Shown: in pieces, positions 50,254 through 59,504 of the stretch
Position numbering within the stretch: the first letter of the stretch is position 1
Layout: each line of letters begins with the position of its first letter
Source of the DNA: Hymenobacter terrenus
Lineage (GTDB): Bacteria > Bacteroidota > Bacteroidia > Cytophagales > Hymenobacteraceae
Length of the DNA: 64,000 nucleotides
Direction: 5' to 3'
Assembly: GCF_000972495.1 (NCBI RefSeq)
Contig: NZ_LATM01000006.1
Coordinates: 154,236 to 218,235 of the forward strand
Translations under genes and position numbers: made by a program
Notes under the pieces: generated by a model
What the model saw: the letters and a program-made list of their open reading frames with translations, nothing else
Database searches by the model: none
Told to the model about the DNA's origin: nothing

Positions 50254-50853
50254 ATGCGCTACGTCTCTCTCGACCTTGAAACTTCTGGCCCCAACCCTAG
50301 CCGCCACCAAGTGCTGGAGTTAGCCGCCGTTGTCGAAGACAGCCGCCGTCCCCTGCCGCTCGCGGAACTGCCCGCTTTCCGGCGCGTAGTGCGCCATTCC
50401 GAATACCTCGGTACCGCTGGTGCCCTGGCCCTGAATGCCCGCTTGCTTGTCGAACTGGCTCAGAAAATACCCAACCCCGAACTGTGCAGCCCAGACGAGC
50501 TACTGCCCCAACTCCGCGAGTTCCTGCTGGCCCACGGCTTCCGGCCCGACAAAAAGGAGTGCGTAACCGTAACCATGGCCGGCAAAAACATCGCCTCCTA
50601 CGACCTCGGCTTTCTCAAAGAGTTGCCCGGCTGGGGCACCTTTGTGCGCGCCGAGCCCGCCATGCTCGACCCGGCCACGTTCTACCTTAACTGGCATAAA
50701 GACTCGCGCCTGCCCACTATGAGCATCTGCAAAGCCCGCGCCCGTTTCGACGACCGCGAAGTAGCGCACGAAGCCCTGGCTGATGCCTTGGACGTCGTGC
50801 GACTATTACGGCCATTCTACGAGCTGCCGGTGTACCAACAAGTGAATGGCTAG
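50254..50853 (+). CDS. DEDDh-family 3'-5' exonuclease
   Basis: 199 residues from M-R-Y-V-S-L-D-L-E-T-S-G (Met at 50254). The open frame extends 49 codons upstream but those overlap the inverted repeat and have no exonuclease sequence. Exo I is D-L-E-T; Exo II is in N-I-A-S-Y-D-L-G-F-L; Exo III is H-E-A-L-A-D-A-L-D-V, giving the DEDDh set. It resembles DnaQ/oligoribonuclease-type enzymes. Substrate (DNA or short RNA) is uncertain. Confidence 0.9.
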   Translation: MRYVSLDLETSGPNPSRHQVLELAAVVEDSRRPLPLAELPAFRRVVRHSEYLGTAGALALNARLLVELAQKIPNPELCSPDELLPQLREFLLAHGFRPDKKECVTVTMAGKNIASYDLGFLKELPGWGTFVRAEPAMLDPATFYLNWHKDSRLPTMSICKARARFDDREVAHEALADALDVVRLLRPFYELPVYQQVNG

Positions 50854-50878
50854 TAGTAAACTCCCATACTGCCCGCGG

Positions 50879-51583
50879 CTAGATGCGTTGCAGGCTCTTG
50901 TAGAACCCGTCCTGATACGATTTGCCGATGGGTACAAAATGACCACCGCGCAGGTTGGCCGTGTTGTCCTCAATCGACTCGATGTGCTGCGTATTGAGCA
51001 GATAGCTGCGGTGCACCCGAATAAAGTGGGCAAATTGGCTTAGGCGGTTTTCCAGCGCCTTAAGAGTAGTGTAAACGATGTACTTATGCTTCAGCGTAAC
51101 GATGTTGACGTAATCGGATAGGGCTTCGACGTAGAGCACTTCGTCGAAATTGATGCGGACCATGCGGCTGTTCACCTTCACAAACAGGTCCGCATTGGTG
51201 GAGGTTTCGGCCGTTGATGGAGGGCTGTTGTGGCGCGGCTGCACCCGTTGCACGGCTTGCGTGAAGCGCGCAAAGTCAAATGGCTTAACCAAATAATCGG
51301 TCACGCGCAACTCAAACGCATCGACGGCAAAGTCCTGGCGGGCGGTGGTAATAATGACTTCGGGTGGATCAGTAAGCACCCGTAATAATTCCAATCCACT
51401 GAGGTGAGGCATCTCAATATCGAGGAATAATATATCTACCCTTCCTCCCTCACGAAAGAAGGTGAGGCCGGCAATACCATCAGCCAAAGAGCATTTTAGC
51501 TTGAGATTGGGCGTGAGCTCGACATAATGTTCGAGGGTCAGACGATTAATTTCGTCGTCGTCAATAATAGCACAGGTTAGCAT
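50879..51583 (-). CDS. LytTR-family response regulator
   Basis: 234 residues from M-L-T-C-A-I-I-D-D-D-E (Met at 51583). The receiver has acceptor Asp in D-I-L-F-L-D-I-E-M-P-H-L-S-G and Lys in D-Y-L-V-K-P-F-D-F. The LytTR DNA-binding domain reads FVKVNSRMVRINFDEVLYVE, then L-S-D-Y-V-N-I-V-T and H-F-I-R-V-H-R-S-Y-L-L-N. No histidine kinase gene adjoins it, so the partner is elsewhere. Convergent with the exonuclease. Confidence 0.95.
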   Translation of the reverse strand: MLTCAIIDDDEINRLTLEHYVELTPNLKLKCSLADGIAGLTFFREGGRVDILFLDIEMPHLSGLELLRVLTDPPEVIITTARQDFAVDAFELRVTDYLVKPFDFARFTQAVQRVQPRHNSPPSTAETSTNADLFVKVNSRMVRINFDEVLYVEALSDYVNIVTLKHKYIVYTTLKALENRLSQFAHFIRVHRSYLLNTQHIESIEDNTANLRGGHFVPIGKSYQDGFYKSLQRI

Positions 51584-51917
51584 ATGAAAAGCAGGAAAGG
51601 TGATAGTGTGCAAAGCGTCCGCCGAGAAAGATTATTCGTTCGCCAATAGTAAAGTAACCACTTAGGGGGCAAAACCCCACAACCAGCCGCAAATAGAAAT
51701 TTTGAAAAGGAACCGTGCGTAATTTTGCAAGAGCTAATGCTCAAATCGTGAGAAGGGTACATTCATTGTAAGCTTAGCTTTCCGGCGGATGTTTTCGAAC
51801 GATACTCAATGGTGATTCACGCGATGGATAACCATTTAAGCGGCCCTATTCCATGCTTCAGGGTTGCCGGTATCCTGTTGTATAAGATAAGAAGCGTGCT
51901 GCATGCGATTGCGGATG
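51584..51917. other. Intergenic region (334 bp)
   Basis: It lies upstream of the LytTR gene and downstream of the KMO stop. It contains several near -7 elements on the minus strand (for example TTCTATTTGC near 51700) but no clear terminator or repeat. Confidence 0.5.
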
Positions 51918-53297
51918 TTACAGCAGCAAATTCATTTCTTGCTGCACCAGGGCCTGGACGGCTGGCTGGTCGAAATCAGCTTCGGTTTGAATGTGTGGCA
52001 TGAGGCGGGCCATAATGGCATCCTGACGTTGGCCGGCGGCCCAGGCTTCGGCGTAGGGGGTGTGCGAAAACGTGACCTGCGAATAAAGCGGCGTCCAACG
52101 GCCGGGGTATTGAACTGCGATTTTTGCCTCAATCTTCTTTTGCAGCAGGAATCGCGGGTCGGCTACCCGGTCGCGCATTTCCGTGAAGTTGTAGAGCGCT
52201 AAGTCAGCCATAGCGTCGGCATTGGGCTTGCGCTGGACCTGAAATTCGGCGAAAATGGCGGGCCAGGCGGTGTCGCCGTGCTTATCCAGCAGTTCATTGA
52301 GCACGCTGCAATCTTCGAAGCCGGCGTTCATGCCTTGCCCATAGAAGGGAACGATGGCGTGCGAGGCATCGCCAAGCAGCAGCACGTCATCATCGTATTT
52401 CCAGGGATAGCAGCGAATGGTAACCAGCGAGCCGGTAGGGTGGGCAAAAAACTCCTCGGTGAGGGCTGGCATCAGCGGCCGCGCATCGGGAAAGACGCGG
52501 TCGAAAAAGGCCGTCACGTCGGTCGGCGTTTGCAGCGCGGCGAAGCTCTCAGCTCCTTCGTAAGGAAAAAACAGCGTGCAGTTGAAAGAGCCGTCGAGAT
52601 TGGGTAGCGCAATCATCAAGTATTGTCCCCGCGGCCAGATATGGAGGGCGTTTTTCTCTAGTTGCCATTCTCCCTCGGGACCGGCAGCAATAGTTAGCTC
52701 CTTATAGCCGTACTCCAGATAATCTTGCGAGTAGTTGTAGCGGTCCGTTTTCTGCAAGGCCCCGCGCACAGCCGAAAACGCACCATCGGTGCCAAAGAGA
52801 CGGGTGTAGGGCTCAGTGTGTTCTTGCTGGGTAGCCGTGTCGAACAGGTTCAAGTGCTGCTGTTTCAAGTCGATGCCCAGGCATTGCTGACCAAAATGAA
52901 AATGCACGTTGGGCTGAGCCTCGGCCAGGTCGAGCAGCCGGCGGTTGAGATGACCGCGGTTGACAGAATAAATGGCCTGACCATCCTGGCCGTAGGGCTG
53001 TCGGGTGAGGTTGCCGTGCACGTCGTGCATGATGCGGCCCGTCATTGGAATGCCCACCTGACGGATGTCGTCGCCCGCGCCGACGCCCTCCAGAGCACGC
53101 CAGCCGCGGTCAGATAAAGCTAGGTTGATGGAGCGACCTTCCTGGAAGCCCGCGCGACGCGGATCGGTCCGACGCTCAAACACTTGGACGGGGTGTCCAC
53201 GCCGGGCCAGATAAAGCGAGAGCAGAGAGCCAACTAGCCCAGCGCCCATCACGGTAAGGGGCTCGGCGGTGGGGGAGGGTGAAACAGCGGAGGCCAT
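51918..53297 (-). CDS. kmo: Kynurenine 3-monooxygenase
   Basis: 459 residues from M-A-S-A-V-S-P-S-P-T (Met at 53297). It uses FAD, NADPH and O2 to hydroxylate L-kynurenine to 3-hydroxykynurenine. FAD motifs are G-A-G-L-V-G-S-L-L (residue about 18) and GDASHAIVPFYGQGMNAGFE. Substrate-site features typical of KMO include G-R-S-I-N-L-A-L-S-D-R-G and Y-L-E-Y-G-Y-K-E-L. It ends without the membrane tail of eukaryotic KMO. The other pathway genes lie 5-8 kb to the right on the same strand. Confidence 0.96.
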   Translation of the reverse strand: MASAVSPSPTAEPLTVMGAGLVGSLLSLYLARRGHPVQVFERRTDPRRAGFQEGRSINLALSDRGWRALEGVGAGDDIRQVGIPMTGRIMHDVHGNLTRQPYGQDGQAIYSVNRGHLNRRLLDLAEAQPNVHFHFGQQCLGIDLKQQHLNLFDTATQQEHTEPYTRLFGTDGAFSAVRGALQKTDRYNYSQDYLEYGYKELTIAAGPEGEWQLEKNALHIWPRGQYLMIALPNLDGSFNCTLFFPYEGAESFAALQTPTDVTAFFDRVFPDARPLMPALTEEFFAHPTGSLVTIRCYPWKYDDDVLLLGDASHAIVPFYGQGMNAGFEDCSVLNELLDKHGDTAWPAIFAEFQVQRKPNADAMADLALYNFTEMRDRVADPRFLLQKKIEAKIAVQYPGRWTPLYSQVTFSHTPYAEAWAAGQRQDAIMARLMPHIQTEADFDQPAVQALVQQEMNLLL

Positions 53298-53503
53298 AAA
53301 TGAGAAAAACAAGGCAAAGAGGAAACGAAACTACTACTGTTCTAGCGCTCCGGAAGCAACAGCGCTTTTTAACTGGCTGCTAACATAGTTCATCGTGTCA
53401 TTATTGATGTTCAGCGGGCAGTTATTTGTTTTAGTCGGAAAAATTAGGTGCTCAGCGTTAGTAGCGGCACCTTTGAGTAATTATAACTAAAACATCTTCA
53501 GCT

Positions 53504-53761
53504 ATGACTCATTTTCGATTTCGTTATAAGCGAGTAGGGTATATACGCCAACGTGGTCGCACGGCTGCTCGCCGGGTCGTAATGATGGCACTGCCTTTCG
53601 CAGCGAGTGAGCATGCTCCTAGCATAGCCGCTTGGCGGCGCACCCTGACGCCTTCATTCACGCCGTTGCCGCCGGTGGCCACAGTATTGCAAATCGGTGA
53701 TTATGTGGTAGGCGAAGATGGGGACCCGCAACTGCTTGGCCATCCGGATATTAGATACTAA
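53504..53761 (+). CDS. Small basic hypothetical protein
   Basis: 85 residues with an Arg-rich N-terminus (F-R-F-R-Y-K-R-V-G-Y-I-R-Q-R-G-R-T-A-A-R-R) and a more acidic end (V-V-G-E-D-G-D-P-Q-L). It starts with a good ATG. It lies in the 583-bp gap between divergent KMO and TonB-receptor genes, which otherwise holds only AT-rich sequence. No family recognised; coding is plausible but unproven. Confidence 0.4.
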   Translation: MTHFRFRYKRVGYIRQRGRTAARRVVMMALPFAASEHAPSIAAWRRTLTPSFTPLPPVATVLQIGDYVVGEDGDPQLLGHPDIRY

Positions 53762-53846
53762 CCAATTATTGTTCATATAATTAAACTCTAATAATGGTTC
53801 ATGTTAAGACAATACGTGAATGCTGATTTTTGAGGTGGAGAACGAG

Positions 53847-53854
53847 TAGCTTTG
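53847..53854 (+). promoter_or_regulatory. Candidate -7 promoter element of the TonB receptor
   Basis: TAGCTTTG matches the Bacteroidota TAnnTTTG consensus exactly, 27 bp before the ATG at 53881. A TTTG lies 14 bp further upstream, closer than the usual 17-20. Confidence 0.5.
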
Positions 53855-53880
53855 CGGCCGAATTTTGAAGATTGGCCACT

Positions 53881-56637
53881 ATGAGTAAAATTTATTTGCG
53901 CGTTCTCCTTTGCCTATTGTTGCCGTTGAGCAGTTGGGCACAGGATATTCAATCCATCAGCGGTACGGTGCAAACCGAAGCTGGTATCCCTCTGCCAGGA
54001 GCCACTGTATTTATTAGAGGAACCTACACGGGCAGCAGCACCAACGAAGAAGGACAGTTTCAGCTAAAAGCGGATTTTGGTAAGGGAGCACTGGTGCTGG
54101 CTGTATCATTTATCGGGTACGAAACTCAAGAGTTGCCACTAAATGGCCCCGAAAATGCCCTGTCGATTATTCTGCGGCCCAGTGCCGTACTCGACCAGAT
54201 AGTAGTGGCAGCCTCTCGTGTGGAGGAGAGCATCGGTCAGGTACCGGTAACGGTGGAGAAGCTCGACCAGCGCCAGGTAGAGCAAATCAGTACGCCCGAC
54301 ATTGTGACCGGGCTGGGCCGATTCAAGGGCATCGACGTAAGCAGCTCCAGTATGCTCACTACCAGCTTCAGCACGCGAGGCTTTAACTCTTCGCGCTCGG
54401 AGCGGGTTATCCAGCTCGCCGACTACATGGATACTCAACTGCCCAGCCTGAGCAGTAATTTCGGCAACTTATTGGGGATGCCGGTGCTCGATGTGGCCAG
54501 CGTGGAAGTGGTGCACGGCCCGGCCTCGGCCCTTTACGGAGCCAACGCCTTCAATGGGGTACTGCTCACTAACTCCAAAGACCCGTTCCGGGACCCCGGC
54601 CTGACCGTGCGCCTGCGTGGTGGTAATCGTAATCTGCTCGATGGCCAATTGCGCTACGCAGTTAAAATCGGGAACCGGATAGCTTTTAAAATTTCGGGCG
54701 AGGCCATCCAAGCCAATGATTTTATTGCTGATAACCAAGCGGCAACTTCTGCTTTAATTGAGCCCGGTAACAACCCGGCCGGCTCGAGCCTAGGCTACGA
54801 TGCCGTGAGCCGTTATGGTGACGTGGGAGTGTACACCTTTAATAGCGAAACATTCACCGACCCATCTACCACCGTCCCATCTACCAGTCAGACGGTGACT
54901 ACGCCGGCAGAGCTGCGCGACAAAACTATTTTTCTACCCGGCTATTCGGAAAAAGAACTGATAGCCAACGATAACAAAACTCATTCCTATAAGGTAGCAC
55001 CGAGTTTGTCGGTGTTGCTCTCTAGCAGTGTAAAGGCCACAGTGGATTATCGATACACACAGGCCAACACAACGTACCAGAATGCTAGCCGGTACCGCTT
55101 CATTAACAGTGGCGCGCACCAGGGCCGGGTGCAGGTAGAAGGGAATAATTGGTTTCTGCGCGCCTTCACCACGCGCGACTTCTCAGGCGAGCGTGACCCT
55201 CGGGCCGATGGGTCATACAACTTAGGCTTCCTGGGAAACTTCCTCCAAACCCAGCTAATTCCTGGCTCCACTACCACCTATGTTCAACGCTACAGGGACA
55301 CCTACCTGGCTACACTGGCAAGTAAGCTCAACGAAGGAGAAGGCGTTACGGCGGCTACTGCTGCCGCCCTGGCCGCCGCTACCCCCACTCTGTTGCGACC
55401 CGGCACTCCGGAATTTACCGCAGCTCGCGACCAGATTGTGCACGACCTGACCCCCGGCAAAGGGGCGCGGGTAGTGCTTCGTTCCGTCATCAATGAAGGC
55501 AGCGGCCAGTACACGTTTAATAATAGCTTCGTTAATCTGACTGTTGGGGGGGCATACCGTCAGTTTTTGCTGGGTTCCGATGGTAGCTTGTTCGAAGATA
55601 CCCGCGAGGGTGAACGAATTAAGAACTACGAATATGGGGGCTATGCCCAGGCTAGTAAAATATTGCTCAATGACCATTTGAAGCTGGCGGCGGCCGGCCG
55701 CGTCGACCGGTTTCAGAACTTCGGCACAGCGTTTTCGCCTCGTGCCTCGGTGGTGTATTCGGTGGGTGCCGACAAGCAGCAGAACTTCCGCGCCAGCTTC
55801 AGCCGCGCCTTCCGGTCGCCTACGCAGAGCGACCAGTACATTCGCCTCGATGTGGGCCGGGCCGTATTTCTGGGCAACGTGCGCGGGGGCTTCCAGGGCT
55901 ATACTCCTGCCTTAGGTAGCAAAGTATTGGCCGACAATACCATTCTCTCCCCCAGCCGGGCCGCCGAACTGGCCACCTACGAGTACAGCGCTTCGAGTCT
56001 TAAACTGGAGGAGGTGAACAGCTACGAAGCGGGTTACCGTGCCCAATTGGCTAAAAAGCTGTACGTTGACGTTGATTATTTCTATAATACATACAATAAC
56101 TTTATTGCTACTCAGAACTTTATCGGTAACTTGAACGGTAGCCGTCCTACCGCCGCAGAACTTAGCAACGCCTCTGCCCGCAGCATCCAAATCGCGGCCA
56201 ATGTGGACCAGCGGGTGCAAAGCCAGGGGGCCGGCCTGACGCTGACCTATGCGTTTGCCCCAGCTCTCACGTTGAGCGGCAACTATAGCTTCAACGATCT
56301 TATTACCGAGGACTTTAAGGCAGGCACCCAGTCGTTCTTCAATACGCCCCGCCACAAGTTCAACCTCGGCTTCGACGGCCAAGCCCTAAACCGTGCCCTG
56401 AACTATAACCTTAACTACCGTTGGGTCGACAGCTTTCTCTACGAGTCGACTTTTGCCACCGGTACCCTGCCCATTACCCAGATTGTGGATGCGCAGGTGG
56501 GCTATACCATCAAGAGTCTGCACACGACCGTACAAGTTGGCGGTACTAACCTATTTGATACAACCAACTTTCAAGTATATGGGGCCCCCAGCTTCGGCCG
56601 CATTGTATACGGCGGTTTACTGTTCGATATCAAATAG
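53881..56637 (+). CDS. TonB-dependent outer-membrane receptor with CarboxypepD-like N-terminal domain
   Basis: 918 residues from M-S-K-I-Y-L-R-V-L-L (Met at 53881) with a signal peptide ending S-S-W-A-Q. Residues 25-105 are the CarboxypepD_reg-like domain (GIPLPGATVFIRGTYTGSST). The plug (about 115-245) has V-P-V-T-V-E-K-L-D and VASVEVVHGPASALYGANAF. A 22-strand barrel fills the rest, closing in Y-G-G-L-L-F-D-I-K. No SusD gene follows, so it resembles siderophore/metal/vitamin receptors more than SusC. Divergent from KMO. Substrate unknown. Confidence 0.95.
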   Translation: MSKIYLRVLLCLLLPLSSWAQDIQSISGTVQTEAGIPLPGATVFIRGTYTGSSTNEEGQFQLKADFGKGALVLAVSFIGYETQELPLNGPENALSIILRPSAVLDQIVVAASRVEESIGQVPVTVEKLDQRQVEQISTPDIVTGLGRFKGIDVSSSSMLTTSFSTRGFNSSRSERVIQLADYMDTQLPSLSSNFGNLLGMPVLDVASVEVVHGPASALYGANAFNGVLLTNSKDPFRDPGLTVRLRGGNRNLLDGQLRYAVKIGNRIAFKISGEAIQANDFIADNQAATSALIEPGNNPAGSSLGYDAVSRYGDVGVYTFNSETFTDPSTTVPSTSQTVTTPAELRDKTIFLPGYSEKELIANDNKTHSYKVAPSLSVLLSSSVKATVDYRYTQANTTYQNASRYRFINSGAHQGRVQVEGNNWFLRAFTTRDFSGERDPRADGSYNLGFLGNFLQTQLIPGSTTTYVQRYRDTYLATLASKLNEGEGVTAATAAALAAATPTLLRPGTPEFTAARDQIVHDLTPGKGARVVLRSVINEGSGQYTFNNSFVNLTVGGAYRQFLLGSDGSLFEDTREGERIKNYEYGGYAQASKILLNDHLKLAAAGRVDRFQNFGTAFSPRASVVYSVGADKQQNFRASFSRAFRSPTQSDQYIRLDVGRAVFLGNVRGGFQGYTPALGSKVLADNTILSPSRAAELATYEYSASSLKLEEVNSYEAGYRAQLAKKLYVDVDYFYNTYNNFIATQNFIGNLNGSRPTAAELSNASARSIQIAANVDQRVQSQGAGLTLTYAFAPALTLSGNYSFNDLITEDFKAGTQSFFNTPRHKFNLGFDGQALNRALNYNLNYRWVDSFLYESTFATGTLPITQIVDAQVGYTIKSLHTTVQVGGTNLFDTTNFQVYGAPSFGRIVYGGLLFDIK

Positions 56638-56650
56638 ACTCCGTACTTCC

Positions 56651-56697
56651 GTAAACAAAACGCCCCGGCCAACTCCTGGCCGGGGCGTTTTGTTTAC
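56651..56697. terminator. Palindromic bidirectional terminator
   Basis: Perfect 20-bp arms (56651-56670, 56678-56697), 7-nt loop. Core AAAACGCCCCGGCC. It ends within the alkB stop codon and separates convergent genes. Confidence 0.9.
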
Positions 56698-57308
56698 AAG
56701 CCAGTTGGCATTACCCACCGGAAAGTCAGATTGAGCCGCGGCCCAACGGGGCGAGTAGTTTTAGGCAGGGCGTGCTGCCAGTATTGCTGCGTCGGGCCGC
56801 GCATGAGCAGCAAGCTGCCGTTGGGTAAGTCGAGGCCGAAAGGTGCTTCAGCAAGCCCTGCCCGGAATTGTGCCCGGTAGGGCCGCAGGCGAAAGCGGCG
56901 GGTAGCGCCCAGGCTGAGGGAGGCAATGGCCGGGGCGGGTCCCAACTCCGGCTCATCATCCGAGTGCCAGCCCATGCTGTCACGACCGTCGCGGTAGCGG
57001 TTCAGCAACACACTATTGAAGGGAGTGCCGGTAGCCGCTTCTACACGTTGACGTAAGGCGAGTAGCGTGGGCGTCCAGGGACGGGGCTCCCAGGTGAGGC
57101 CGGAGTAGGTGTAGCGCGCTGCCGTATCGCCGTACCACGCCGTGAGACGGGGCTGTGGTACCTGCTGCCCAAATAGGCGGATGGACCGTTGCTCCCACGC
57201 TACCTCGGCAGTGAGGTGCGCGAGAAGAGCGTCCGCTTCAGCAGCCGGGAGAAACGTAGGTTCGAAAAGCAGGTCAGCCTGTGGCAGGGGGAGTGGAGCA
57301 AGAGGCAT
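56694..57308 (-). CDS. alkB: Alpha-ketoglutarate-dependent dioxygenase AlkB
   Basis: 204 residues. It removes methyl groups from 1-meA and 3-meC in DNA or RNA by oxidation. Family motifs: N-R-Y-R-D-G-R-D-S-M-G-W-H-S-D-D-E with the metal His and Asp, the distal His in Q-H-A-L-P-K, and the 2-oxoglutarate Arg pair in G-P-R-L-N-L-T-F-R. Single gene, convergent with the receptor. Closest in pattern to the ALKBH2/3-like bacterial group. Confidence 0.94.
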   Translation of the reverse strand: MPLAPLPLPQADLLFEPTFLPAAEADALLAHLTAEVAWEQRSIRLFGQQVPQPRLTAWYGDTAARYTYSGLTWEPRPWTPTLLALRQRVEAATGTPFNSVLLNRYRDGRDSMGWHSDDEPELGPAPAIASLSLGATRRFRLRPYRAQFRAGLAEAPFGLDLPNGSLLLMRGPTQQYWQHALPKTTRPVGPRLNLTFRWVMPTGL

Positions 57309-57404
57309 AATAAATGCTGGTGCGCAACCGTTGGCAATTCAAGCTTCAGCACTACTCGATTTGGCGGAAGTTGCCGGACGTAGGGTGCCGAAGTTAGCGC
57401 GAGG

Positions 57405-58094
57405 CTAGTTGCGCGGCATGATGCGTTCCAACTGTTCGCGCACTTCTTTGGGCTGCTTCTTAATCAGGTAGTCATTGAGCTTTTGAATGCCAAACACCAC
57501 GCCGAAACACACCAGCAAAGGCAGCAGCCAACTCCGACTACGATAATTGCCCGTACCGACATAACGCGGCCAGAACCACAAAACATAGACCAGAATAGCG
57601 GGGAAATTGAACATCGGCCCGTACCAAGAACTCAACCCGTAGCGCGGAAGCGCCCATTGCAAAGCCAAGACACCAACAAGCAAGTACACACCCACAAATA
57701 GTATCAGCCCAAGCAGTGCACGCTTGCGGTCGAGCCGCCATAGGTTCAGCGCTAGCAGGGTGCCACCGGCCAGCAGGGTGAAGGGGATGGAGAAAAGCAC
57801 GATGGTGACCGGTGAATAAAGCGCTGGCCCTGTGGCTTCATCCACGGTAAGGTCAGCGGTAGCAATGGCTCGCCGACGCTCGGCTTCTGCGGCTTCTTCC
57901 TGGGCGCGCTGAGCCCTGGCGGCCTCCTCCAGACCAGGGCGTAGGGCCGCTTCTTCGGGCGCGGGCTGCCCGCGGCGGCGCAATTCATCGAGGGCGGCCA
58001 GCACCGCCGCCTCCCGGTATTGAACATGGCCGGTCACGTATTCGCGCAGGGCCGCGTCGGACTTGAGCAGCATCTTGGCGGCGTAATCTTCCAT
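57405..58094 (-). CDS. Hypothetical membrane protein with helical N-terminal domain
   Basis: 229 residues. The first 90 are soluble and helical, ending in an Ala/Glu/Arg-rich coiled stretch (EEAARAQRAQEEAAEAERRR). Four or five membrane helices follow (about 105-210), for example TIVLFSIPFTLLAGGTLLAL and ALLGLILFVGVYLLVGVLAL. The C-terminus is basic. No known motif. It lies between alkB and kynU on the same strand, with about 96 bp on each side. Confidence 0.8.
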   Translation of the reverse strand: MEDYAAKMLLKSDAALREYVTGHVQYREAAVLAALDELRRRGQPAPEEAALRPGLEEAARAQRAQEEAAEAERRRAIATADLTVDEATGPALYSPVTIVLFSIPFTLLAGGTLLALNLWRLDRKRALLGLILFVGVYLLVGVLALQWALPRYGLSSWYGPMFNFPAILVYVLWFWPRYVGTGNYRSRSWLLPLLVCFGVVFGIQKLNDYLIKKQPKEVREQLERIMPRN

Positions 58095-58190
58095 AGAGTT
58101 GAATGAGGAATGAAGAACGAGAAATGAAGAATTACAGGAAGTAAGAGGAAGAACCTTGTTGCTAATGCTTCATTCCTCGTTCTTGACTTT

Positions 58191-59459
58191 TCATTTAAAG
58201 AACCGAGCCAACGCCTTGCCTACCCGGTGTACGTCCTCAAACGAATTATAGAGCGGCACGGGTGCTAGGCGAATGACGTTGGGCTCGCGCCAGTCGGCGA
58301 TGATACCTTGGCTGGCCAGAAAATCAAATAGCTCCCGTCCGCGCTGGTGTACCAGCACCGAGAGTTGGCAGCCACGCTGCGCGGGGTCGGCCGGGGTGAT
58401 GATTTCCAGTTGCGCGCTGGGCAACGCCAACTCCCGAATGAGGGTTTCGAGCTGCTCCGTGAGCCGTTCGCTTTTACGCCGGAGTGCGGCCATGCCCCCG
58501 GCCCGGTCCACGATGTCGAGGCTGGCGCGGTGAATAGCCATCGGGAAAATCTGAGCGTTCGAAAGCTGCCAGCCCGCGGCCCCGGCCATGGGTCGGAAGC
58601 CCTTTTTCATCTGGAACCTATCAGAAGGGTCGTGGCCCCACCAGCCGGCCAGGCGCACGAGGTCGGGGCGATTAGCAAACTGCTCGTGCACGAATACGCC
58701 GGAAGTACCGCCAGGCCCCGAGTTAAGGTATTTATAAGAGCACCAGCAGGCAAAGTCCACGTCCCAATCGTGCAAGTGCATCTCCAGGTTGCCAGCCGCG
58801 TGAGCCAGGTCGAAGCCGACGTAGGCGCCCACCGTATGGCCCGCCCGCGTGATGGTGGCCATGTCAAACGCCTGTCCGGTATAATAATTTACGCCCCCGA
58901 TGAGAATCGTTGCCAACGAGTCGCCAAGCTCCTGAATTTTGGCTGTAATGTCTTCCGTGCGCAGCGTGTGCTCGCCGGGGCGGGGCACCAGTTCCACAAT
59001 AACTTCTGCCGGGTCAAGATCATGCAGACGCGCCTGGCTTTCGATAGCATATTGGTCGGAGGGAAAGGCGCCGCCTTCCATGAGAATCTTGTAGCGCGAG
59101 CCCGTGGGGCGGTAAAACGACACCAGTAGCAGATGCAGGTTTACAGTCAGGCTATTCATCACCACCACTTCAACTGGCAGGGCCCCCACCAGGCGGGCCG
59201 AAGCCTCCGTCAGGGTTTCGTGATAGTGCATCCAGGGCGAGGTCCCGTGGAAATGGCCTTCCACGCCCAGCCGCTCCCAGGCTTCGAACTCCTGCTCCAC
59301 AGCCGCGCGGGCGGCCTTGGGCTGCAGGCCCAGGGAATTGCCGCAGAAATAGACGCAGGGTCGACCATCTGGGCCAGCCGGAATATGGAATTCCTGGCGG
59401 AAGGGAGCCAGCGGGTCAGTAGCGTCGAGGTAGGCAGCGGGTGAAGAAACGGCACTCAT
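58191..59459 (-). CDS. kynU: Kynureninase
   Basis: 422 residues from M-S-A-V-S-S-P-A-A-Y-L-D (Met at 59459). A PLP enzyme that cleaves 3-hydroxykynurenine (or kynurenine) to 3-hydroxyanthranilate and alanine. The PLP Lys lies in W-C-S-Y-K-Y-L-N-S-G-P-G-G. Substrate and phosphate motifs include CVYFCGNSLGLQPKAAR and W-G-H-D-P-S-D-R-F. Last gene of the HAAO-ACMSD-KynU operon; 45 bp after ACMSD. Confidence 0.97.
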   Translation of the reverse strand: MSAVSSPAAYLDATDPLAPFRQEFHIPAGPDGRPCVYFCGNSLGLQPKAARAAVEQEFEAWERLGVEGHFHGTSPWMHYHETLTEASARLVGALPVEVVVMNSLTVNLHLLLVSFYRPTGSRYKILMEGGAFPSDQYAIESQARLHDLDPAEVIVELVPRPGEHTLRTEDITAKIQELGDSLATILIGGVNYYTGQAFDMATITRAGHTVGAYVGFDLAHAAGNLEMHLHDWDVDFACWCSYKYLNSGPGGTSGVFVHEQFANRPDLVRLAGWWGHDPSDRFQMKKGFRPMAGAAGWQLSNAQIFPMAIHRASLDIVDRAGGMAALRRKSERLTEQLETLIRELALPSAQLEIITPADPAQRGCQLSVLVHQRGRELFDFLASQGIIADWREPNVIRLAPVPLYNSFEDVHRVGKALARFFK

Positions 59460-59504
59460 AAAGGCAAAGGTCGGTGCAAAGCCCACGCAGATGCTAACAA
59501 AAGG

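Noticed and set aside
57142..57408. 88-residue open frame over the alkB 5' end
   Set aside because: It overlaps alkB antisense and the rest is a 96-bp gap.
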